Source: an uncultured Caryophanales bacterium (lineage in GTDB: Bacteria; Bacillota_I; Bacilli_A; RFN20; CAG-826). From it: a stretch of DNA of 12,332 bases. Location of the stretch: positions 1-12,332 of the forward strand of contig CAMOQM010000016.1 of assembly GCA_946622925.1 (NCBI GenBank), in the 5' to 3' direction. Every line of letters begins with the position of its first letter. Positions within the stretch are counted from its first letter, which is position 1. Position numbers and translations under genes: made by a program. This document shows positions 7,111-12,332 of this stretch, in pieces. Below the pieces are notes generated by a model, which made no database searches, was not told the DNA's origin, and saw nothing but the letters and a program-made list of their open reading frames with translations.

Positions 7111-7494
7111 TTATTCGCGTTCGGCGATGGATTCTTCCATCGTTTTAAACTTCTCAGAAACGGCCAACCCAACGCCTAGACTTACCAGGGATAAGATTGA
7201 ACAAATATAAGAAGAAACGGCGAAGAAGGTGTATCTGGAACCGGCCCAAGCGGCCATACCAAGATAATATTGCTTCCATTCTTCGGTGAGGTCGGTGTTT
7301 AAGGCTTTGACGTTATAATCGCCAAACATGGTCTTATACGAATCACCGACGTTGAAGAAGATGATGAAGAGGATGATGAAGAGGGCCAAACAAGCGAACA
7401 TCACATAAGTGGCCATCTTCGACTTCGGCGGCATATGCTTCTTCTTACTTGGAGAAGCAATTCCTCCCGGCGCTACAGAGTTAGTTTGCTCCAT
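7111..7494 (-). CDS. Small membrane protein with two transmembrane helices, function unknown
   Basis: This 127-residue protein has a basic N-terminus (KKK at 17-19) and two hydrophobic segments, about 29-48 (YVMFACLALFIILFIIFF) and 88-112 (RYTFFAVSSYICSILSLVSLGVGL). They are separated by a polar loop with several aromatic residues (KQYYLGMAAWAGSRY, 74-88). The positive-inside rule places both termini in the cytoplasm and the loop outside. I do not recognise a family. It is certain to be a gene on context: its ribosome site AAAGGAGG overlaps the TAA of the ATPase gene (TAAAGGAGG) with 11 bases between genes, and it closes the transporter block just before a hairpin. An accessory or assembly subunit of the ABC importer is the simplest guess, but the sequence does not prove it. 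Confidence 0.82.
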   Translation of the reverse strand: MEQTNSVAPGGIASPSKKKHMPPKSKMATYVMFACLALFIILFIIFFNVGDSYKTMFGDYNVKALNTDLTEEWKQYYLGMAAWAGSRYTFFAVSSYICSILSLVSLGVGLAVSEKFKTMEESIAERE

Positions 7495-7505
7495 ATGGAC
7501 CTCCT

Positions 7506-8894
7506 TTATATGTTAGCTTGGCTGGCCGCGGCTTCTTCGCCTGGGCCATATAACAAGTTGGTGTCTTTGATTTTTTCAGCTTCAACTTTGCCGGCCGGAG
7601 TAACCACATACCTTCCCTTATGATCGGCAAGTAATTCTTTGGCGATTAACTCTTGAATCAAATCACGAGCTTTTTCTTCGCCCATATCGGCAATCTTGGC
7701 TATGCCTTCGGCAGACATGCCTTTCTCCTTACGGGCAGCCACGTTTTGGAGGACCTGATCTTCAATGGATAAGGGATGGAAGAAGTGCATAACTTTACCT
7801 TCAAATCCAATGTAAATCTTAGTTCCAGCCACGAGGTTTTGACGTTGGGCGGTAGTAAGGCCAACCGTCGGGATACGGACAATAAGCGAAGTGGGCTTGT
7901 CGGGGTTGTCCAAGGTGTTGACGTGGAGGTGAACTTCCGAACCCATCATTTCGTTGACGGCAATTTCACAGGGAATCAAACCATCGCCAGCTTTTTCCGA
8001 GAACACCATATGTTCAGGACGAACGCCGAGGATGACATCCATGGTTTCGATATTGGCAGCGGCAAGCTCATCAGCTTTCTCGCCTTCAACAGGAAGTTTG
8101 CAACCAAAGCACTCAACATGGTATTTTTTGCCTTCCTTAACGAGTTTAGCAGGGAAGGTATTCATCTTCGGGGCACCGATGAATTCGGCGACGAAGAGGT
8201 TGGCCGGACGATCAAAGACTTCGGTCGGGCTGCCAACTTGCATGATGAAGCCGTCTTTCATGATGACGATACGGTCACCAAGGGTCATAGCTTCGGTCTG
8301 GTCGTGGGTAACGTAGATGAAGGTGGAATCGATCTTCTTACGGAGAAGGATGATTTCAGCACGCATCTGGTTACGTAACTTAGCGTCTAGGTTAGACAAA
8401 GGCTCGTCCATCATGAAGACTTTGGAAGGACGGACCATGGCACGGCCGATAGCGACACGCTGACGCTGACCACCAGAGAGGTTTTTAGGTTTACGGGCGA
8501 GGTATTGGGTGATACCAAGGATCCTAGCGGCGTCGGTAACACGTTCATAGATCTCGTCGTTGCTCATTTTTTCCTTTCCGCGAAGCAAACGTAGCGGGAA
8601 AGCCATGTTTTCATAAACGGTAAGGTGCGGATATAGAGCGTAGTTCTGGAAGACCATGGAGATTCCACGTTCTTTCGGAGGACGATCGTTGACGAGGACA
8701 TCGTCGATATAGCATTCGCCTTCGGAAATATCTTCTAGGCCAGCGACCATACGAAGGGTTGTGGACTTACCACAGCCAGAGGGGCCGACGAAGACGATGA
8801 ATTCCTTATCCTTGATGGAAAGGTTAAAGTCGTGGACCGCCAATACGCCCCCATTGTAGATTTTCTTTACGTTTTTTAAGACAACAGTAGCCAT
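7506..8894 (-). CDS. MalK/MsmX-type sugar ABC transporter ATPase with C-terminal winged-helix-like extension
   Basis: This 462-residue protein is the ATPase that energises the importer encoded upstream, acting on the cytoplasmic face. The nucleotide-binding domain (1-240) has Walker A GPSGCGKST (37-45), Q-loop Q83, signature LSGGQ (139-143), Walker B VFMMDEP with E164, and switch H197. Residues about 240-372 form the MalK-type TOBE regulatory domain (VRPEHM at 291-296). MalK and MsmX proteins normally stop near residue 370. Here about 88 more residues follow (375-462): a helix SIEDQVLQNVAARKEKG, a short helix MSAEGIAKIA, a longer helix EEKARDLIQELIAKELL, then KGRYVVTPAGK, the pattern of a winged-helix fold ending in a strand-turn wing, with an Ala-rich tail. 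Start has AAAGGAG 6 bases upstream. The gene lies 20 bases after the MalG-like gene. Known MsmX proteins can serve several sugar importers, including maltodextrin and galactan systems, so the substrate stays open. Confidence 0.95.
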   Translation of the reverse strand: MATVVLKNVKKIYNGGVLAVHDFNLSIKDKEFIVFVGPSGCGKSTTLRMVAGLEDISEGECYIDDVLVNDRPPKERGISMVFQNYALYPHLTVYENMAFPLRLLRGKEKMSNDEIYERVTDAARILGITQYLARKPKNLSGGQRQRVAIGRAMVRPSKVFMMDEPLSNLDAKLRNQMRAEIILLRKKIDSTFIYVTHDQTEAMTLGDRIVIMKDGFIMQVGSPTEVFDRPANLFVAEFIGAPKMNTFPAKLVKEGKKYHVECFGCKLPVEGEKADELAAANIETMDVILGVRPEHMVFSEKAGDGLIPCEIAVNEMMGSEVHLHVNTLDNPDKPTSLIVRIPTVGLTTAQRQNLVAGTKIYIGFEGKVMHFFHPLSIEDQVLQNVAARKEKGMSAEGIAKIADMGEEKARDLIQELIAKELLADHKGRYVVTPAGKVEAEKIKDTNLLYGPGEEAAASQANI

Positions 8895-8914
8895 AAATGA
8901 CTCCTTTCAATTGA

Positions 8915-9835
8915 TTAACCTTTGACGGCACCGCCAGTGACGCCTTCGACGTAGTAGCGCTGCAACATAAGGAATAAGACGATGACGGGGATCGAGACGA
9001 CAACGCCGCCAGCGCAGAAATGGGTGTAGTGATACGAAATTTGCTCGGTTCCTAACCATTCGTAGAGACCAACAGCGACGTTATAACCATTGGGGTTACC
9101 GAAGGCGATATAGGAGGCGAAGATGAAGTCGCCCCAAGGAGCCATAAACGAGGTCAAAATCGCATAGATGATGATTGGCTTGGTCAAAGGCAAGATGACT
9201 TTGATGAAGACCTGGGCGCGGGTAGCACCGTCGATCATCGCGGCTTCGTCGAGTGATTTGGAAACGGTATCGAAGAAACCTTTGATAACGTAGTAGCCCA
9301 TACCAGACGAGGCGATGGAGACGAGGATCAAACCAGGAACGGCGTTGGCACCGGTCATACCAAGGTCCTTCAAGACCGTGTAAAGGATGATCATGGTAAG
9401 GAAGCCAGGGAACATGCCAAGGATAAGCATGAAGTTCATCAAGGGCTTCCTCATTTTGAACCTAAAGCGGGAGAGGACGTAAGCCATGGCAATCTGCATT
9501 AGGGTTTGGCCAATACAGCAGAACAAGGCGATGATGAAGGTATTGAAATACCAGCGGTTGAAGTTGGCGTTGGCGGAGAAGAGGTAGACATAGTTGTCAA
9601 ATCCCCACTGCTTCGGCCAAACGCGGGAGCTCCAGCCAGTCGAACTGACTTCGAAGGACTGGAAGATCAAGAACACGAATGGGGCGAGCCAAACGATAGA
9701 AATAAGGATCAAAACTACATAGGAAACGGCGTTGCCGATACGACGACGGGCTTTTAAACCCATGCCGTTCTTTTGGTTTTCGGCTTCGAGAGCTTCCATA
9801 GGAGTCGGTTTGCGGTTTGTATTATTATCAGCCAT
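8915..9835 (-). CDS. MalG-type sugar ABC transporter permease
   Basis: This 306-residue inner permease subunit has about six membrane helices (first about 35-60, last about 276-292) after a polar 30-residue cytoplasmic N-terminus. The coupling EAA loop that docks on the ATPase is EAAMIDGATRAQVFIKVILP (197-216), a near-consensus MalG motif. The C-terminus ending LQRYYVEGVTGGAVKG is typical of the family. It pairs with the MalF-like protein to form the channel for an oligosaccharide. Spacing from MalF is 15 bases and its ribosome site AAAGGAGG overlaps the MalF stop codon (TAAAGGAGG), which suggests coupled translation for equal amounts of the two permeases. In Bacilli the galacto-oligosaccharide permease GanQ and maltodextrin MalG look alike at this level, so the substrate cannot be named. 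Confidence 0.96.
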   Translation of the reverse strand: MADNNTNRKPTPMEALEAENQKNGMGLKARRRIGNAVSYVVLILISIVWLAPFVFLIFQSFEVSSTGWSSRVWPKQWGFDNYVYLFSANANFNRWYFNTFIIALFCCIGQTLMQIAMAYVLSRFRFKMRKPLMNFMLILGMFPGFLTMIILYTVLKDLGMTGANAVPGLILVSIASSGMGYYVIKGFFDTVSKSLDEAAMIDGATRAQVFIKVILPLTKPIIIYAILTSFMAPWGDFIFASYIAFGNPNGYNVAVGLYEWLGTEQISYHYTHFCAGGVVVSIPVIVLFLMLQRYYVEGVTGGAVKG

Positions 9836-9850
9836 TTTCCGATTCCTCCT

Positions 9851-11359
9851 TTATGCAAGGTCCTCTTCGTTCCTATTACTAGGCAACAGGTTATAAACGA
9901 TAAGGGATATCAAGGCAACTACGATGAAGACCATGACACCGATAACCGCAGCGAGAGCATAGTTGTTGTCGCTGACGGTGGTCGTATATAACCAGGTGAT
10001 GAGCAAGTTTGTTTTACCGGCCGCTTTGAAGAGGTTGATGTCGGACGGGCCACCACCCGAAAGTAAGTAGATGACGTTGAAGTTATTGATGTTACCGGTA
10101 AACGACGTTAATAAATATGGACCGGTGACGAATAACATATAAGGCAAGGTGATTTTGAAGTATTGCTGGACGGGGCTAGCACCGTCGATCTTCGCCGATT
10201 CGTAAAGGTCGGCGGGGATGTTCATTAAGATACCGGTGACCATTAACATCAAATAAGGAACACCAATCCAAATGTTGATGAGAATGACGGTAACTTTTGC
10301 TAGGTTAGGATCTTTCCAGAAATAAATTTTGTTATTAATGGTAATCCAGCCCCAATCGATAAGCGTCTGGTTAACGATACCGTTTTCGCCGAACATCTTA
10401 GATACATATAGTAAAGAGATGAACTGCGGAATGGTGACGGTCAATACCAAAATGGTACGCCATACTTTTTTAAGCTTGATGCCTTTCTTGTTGATCAAAA
10501 GGGCAACCAACATACCAAGGAAGTAGTTAGAGAAAGTGGCGAAGAAAGCCCAAATAAGGGTCCAGAGTAAGATTTCGCCGAAGGTAGCCGAGAAAGAAGC
10601 GCCACCGGCGGTGAAATTAAACAATTCCCCATAATTGGAACCACCTACCCAGCTGAATAGGTTAATCGGCGGGTTGTGGTCTTTATCGAAGTTGGTGAAC
10701 GAAACCAAGATCATAAAGACAATAGGAATGACGGTGAAGACAAGGATACCAATGGCCGGGAGGGCGAGCAAAGTTTTATAGAAATCGCGATCCACCAAAG
10801 CATGCAAGTCATCTTTGTCGGTTTTGATTTTCTTGTTTTCTTCGTCGAGCTTTTGGTTTGTAATGGCCTGTTTGACAGAAAGGGACCACGTATAAACCAA
10901 AGCAGCGATAAAGAAAAGGGTCAACACGCCATAAAGCAAGATACGGAAGGAGTTATCAACATAGGTAACGACGCCGAAGTCATCAATCTGACGGGCGACG
11001 ACGCCCAAAGACCCCAACATAGATAGGTTTTTCCCGCCTACTAGGATCATATAAATGATAAAAGCCACTTCGAATCCTGCGAATAGGATGCCGCGGGCGA
11101 TTTGCTTGTGGGTAAAGTTACTGAAGCCCATGACCAAGTAAGTCAAACGGGTTTGCCAAGTACCTTCTTTGAAGCCAACCACCAAGTTGCGGAAGTATTC
11201 TCCCGTCTTAATGCCCAAGTTCTTAAAGAAAAGGCCGATTTTAACGAAAAGATTCGCAATTCGGCCAGGCAAGAGACGGAAGAAATTGAGAAAGTTATAA
11301 CCGAAACGCTGGAAACGGTTCAATCCTAACATCTCAATAGCGCTAACGTTTTTAGCCAT
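9851..11359 (-). CDS. MalF-type sugar ABC transporter permease with long N-terminal extension
   Basis: This 502-residue permease has eight predicted membrane segments: about 92-109, 139-160, 194-222, 262-289, 301-320, 354-376, 404-425 and 467-491. The EAA loop is ESAKIDGASPVQQYFKITLP (387-406). The first about 90 residues are basic and amphipathic with many Phe, and are predicted cytoplasmic. Residues 161-193 form a charged linker (NQKLDEENKKIKTDKDD) between helices 2 and 3. The loop between helices 3 and 4 is about 40 residues, far shorter than the large P2 loop of E. coli MalF, as expected for a Gram-positive importer. The total is longer than the roughly 420-440 residues usual for Bacilli MalF/GanP proteins, because of the N-terminal extension and two extra helices. 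AAAGGAAG lies 8 bases before the ATG. It is separated from the binding-protein gene by 108 bp that contain a hairpin. Confidence 0.95.
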   Translation of the reverse strand: MAKNVSAIEMLGLNRFQRFGYNFLNFFRLLPGRIANLFVKIGLFFKNLGIKTGEYFRNLVVGFKEGTWQTRLTYLVMGFSNFTHKQIARGILFAGFEVAFIIYMILVGGKNLSMLGSLGVVARQIDDFGVVTYVDNSFRILLYGVLTLFFIAALVYTWSLSVKQAITNQKLDEENKKIKTDKDDLHALVDRDFYKTLLALPAIGILVFTVIPIVFMILVSFTNFDKDHNPPINLFSWVGGSNYGELFNFTAGGASFSATFGEILLWTLIWAFFATFSNYFLGMLVALLINKKGIKLKKVWRTILVLTVTIPQFISLLYVSKMFGENGIVNQTLIDWGWITINNKIYFWKDPNLAKVTVILINIWIGVPYLMLMVTGILMNIPADLYESAKIDGASPVQQYFKITLPYMLFVTGPYLLTSFTGNINNFNVIYLLSGGGPSDINLFKAAGKTNLLITWLYTTTVSDNNYALAAVIGVMVFIVVALISLIVYNLLPSNRNEEDLA

Positions 11360-11394
11360 TAAGTTTTCTTCCTTTCTTTTTGGTTGTAGAAATC

Positions 11395-11428
11395 AAAGCG
11401 GGCCGATCTATATGGACCAGCCCGCTTT
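11395..11428 (-). terminator. Hairpin between binding-protein and permease genes, likely partial terminator or mRNA stabiliser
   Basis: On the minus strand AAAGCGGGC pairs with GCCCGCTTT (9 bp). The stem continues inward through U-G and GGUC/GAUC pairs to a total of 14 bp with loop CAUAUA. The tail TTTGATTTC is a poor T tract. The hairpin begins 40 bases after the binding-protein stop. No convincing promoter is visible in the 108-bp gap. A hairpin here would let the binding protein be made in excess over the membrane subunits, as is known for malE-malF in other bacteria. Confidence 0.75.
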
Positions 11429-11467
11429 CGTAATTGTTTTTACGGAGACTGGTTAATGTCTCTTGGG

Positions 11468-12332
11468 TTATTCCTTAACGACGAGGGCTTTCGCGCCAGC
11501 TTCGTAAGTGGCGAGGACACCAGCGAGTTGGGCATCGGTGGCGTTTTTGCCAAGGGCTTGGATACCGGTGCCGATAGCGCCAGCGAGGGCCCACCAGTCA
11601 CCAGGGAATTGACCTTGAGGTTTGGCGTATTGGCCTTGGGCGGCTAAAGCGGCAATCTGAGGAGCGGACTTGACGGCGTCAGAGGCGGCAACGACCTTAT
11701 TGGAAGGTCCCCACTTAAGCTCGTTGAAACGTTCCATTTGTCCCTTTTCACCAGTTAGGTAATTGGCTAGTTCGGAAGTAACATAAGCCCTTGCACGGGA
11801 GGATTGGGGCTTGACGCCAACTAGTTTGTTGCCGGAGAAGGAAGCGGTGTGGTATTTCTTTCCGTTAACGGTGAAATAAGGAAGTTCGGCGCACTTTAGA
11901 TTGTCACCGAATTTGGTTTTGGCAGCATCGTAGTCCCAGGTTCCAGAAACGACGGCAATGGATTTCTCGCCGGATTCGCCGACGGAAGAAGTGTCGACAA
12001 CAGAACCGGAGGTGATGATGTTGGCCATGGCACGGGCGGCGACTTTGCCAGCATCGGAGTTATAAGTATCGTTTAATCCAACGAACTTGCCTTCAGCATT
12101 AGTGGTCCAAATGGAATCGGCGCCAGTGGCGAAGAAGAATCCGAAGTTATACCAAGCGGAAGAATAGTTGAAGTCGACTTCGTATTGGCCGGCTTCGGCT
12201 TTGGTGATGATGGTTTCCCAATCCTTGACATCGTCAGCAGTTAATTTGGATCCATCATAGTAGAGGTAGTAGCCGTTGTCAGCAGTGGCGGGATACGCAT
12301 AGAGGGTTCCACCAACAGAAGCGGCGTTAACG
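11468..12332 (-). CDS. Extracellular sugar-binding protein of MalE type (N-terminus outside window)
   Basis: The C-terminal 287 residues are visible; the frame stays open to the window edge, so the internal Met at 12028 is not the start. The visible part opens with LYAYPATADNGYYLYYDGSK, the strand where maltose-binding proteins read Y-x-x-P and then an L-x-YN-like segment. It continues with KDWETIITKAE, a variable-lobe insert with SIWTTNAEGKFVG, then VSGTWDYDAAKTKFG (equivalent to the NGPWAW region), SFSGNKLVGV, the helix YVTSELANYLTGEKGQMERFN, and GDWWALAGAIGTG, matching the ligand-stacking aromatic region of MalE. The C-terminal helix ends ALVVKE. In Gram-positives it would be a lipoprotein delivering oligosaccharide to the MalFG channel; the signal sequence is not in the window. 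Substrate (maltodextrin or galacto-oligosaccharide) is undecided. It is the first visible gene of the transcription unit. Confidence 0.94.
   Translation of the reverse strand, partial: VNAASVGGTLYAYPATADNGYYLYYDGSKLTADDVKDWETIITKAEAGQYEVDFNYSSAWYNFGFFFATGADSIWTTNAEGKFVGLNDTYNSDAGKVAARAMANIITSGSVVDTSSVGESGEKSIAVVSGTWDYDAAKTKFGDNLKCAELPYFTVNGKKYHTASFSGNKLVGVKPQSSRARAYVTSELANYLTGEKGQMERFNELKWGPSNKVVAASDAVKSAPQIAALAAQGQYAKPQGQFPGDWWALAGAIGTGIQALGKNATDAQLAGVLATYEAGAKALVVKE

Noticed and set aside
11342..11356. Inverted repeat GCTAA/TTAGC as an operator over the MalF start
   Set aside because: The arms are only 5 bp with a 5-base spacer and lie within the first coding codons; chance is sufficient.
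11468..12028. Start of the binding protein at the internal Met at 12028
   Set aside because: The same frame continues without a stop to the window edge and the upstream residues match the maltose-binding fold, so the gene is partial and the Met is internal.
1..12332. Mycoplasma-type code (TGA as Trp), given the Bacilli-like character
   Set aside because: Trp codons seen are TGG and all long genes are intact under the standard code with TAA or TAG stops.
1..12332. tRNA, rRNA, CRISPR, insertion sequence or riboswitch
   Set aside because: Gaps are at most 108 bp and are accounted for by hairpins and ribosome sites; no cloverleaf, regular repeat array, transposase or terminal inverted repeat was seen.

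Overview
All genes in this 12.3 kb window lie on the minus strand, so the operon reads from the right end to the left. It is a carbohydrate-uptake and polysaccharide-degradation locus of a bacterium that is probably Gram-positive (Bacillota/Bacilli-like). The grounds are two lipoproteins with a lipobox Cys at residue 20, strong AAAGGAG(G) ribosome binding sites at every start, a MsmX/MalK-type ATPase serving a MalEFG-type importer, and a surface type I pullulanase. Trp is encoded by TGG and the stops are TAA or TAG, so the code is standard and not the Mycoplasma code. The composition is moderate in GC. An uncultured gut Bacilli lineage is a reasonable guess, but this window cannot settle the taxon.

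Layout in transcription order: (1) the C-terminal 287 residues of a maltose-type substrate-binding protein (11468-12332, start outside the window). (2) After a 14-bp hairpin, a tight transporter block: MalF-like permease (9851-11359), MalG-like permease (8915-9835), MalK/MsmX-like ATPase with an unusual C-terminal winged-helix-like extension (7506-8894), and a 127-residue two-helix membrane protein of unknown function (7111-7494). (3) After a second hairpin, a lipoprotein pullulanase (4415-7060). (4) After a third hairpin, which is a good intrinsic terminator, a galactan block: GH53 endo-galactanase lipoprotein (2293-4341), an unrecognised 610-residue cytoplasmic protein (449-2281), an 86-residue zinc-ribbon protein (216-476), and the first 72 codons of a second GH53 enzyme with no signal peptide (1-216). 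There is no gene-free stretch longer than 108 bp, and I saw no RNA gene, mobile element or CRISPR array.

Working model (inference): the lipoprotein pullulanase and galactanase cut alpha-glucan and beta-1,4-galactan at the cell surface. The ABC importer takes up the resulting oligosaccharides, powered by the fused ATPase. The signal-less GH53 and the 610-residue protein then act on imported products in the cytoplasm. No convincing promoter lies in any gap, so the main promoter is probably upstream of the binding-protein gene, outside the window. The three hairpins would then set graded expression: binding protein highest, then transporter, pullulanase and galactan block. The observations most worth following up are the winged-helix extension on the ATPase, a ribosome-site-masking hairpin before the pullulanase that is mutually exclusive with the preceding terminator-like hairpin, and the unknown protein/zinc-ribbon pair placed between two GH53 genes.
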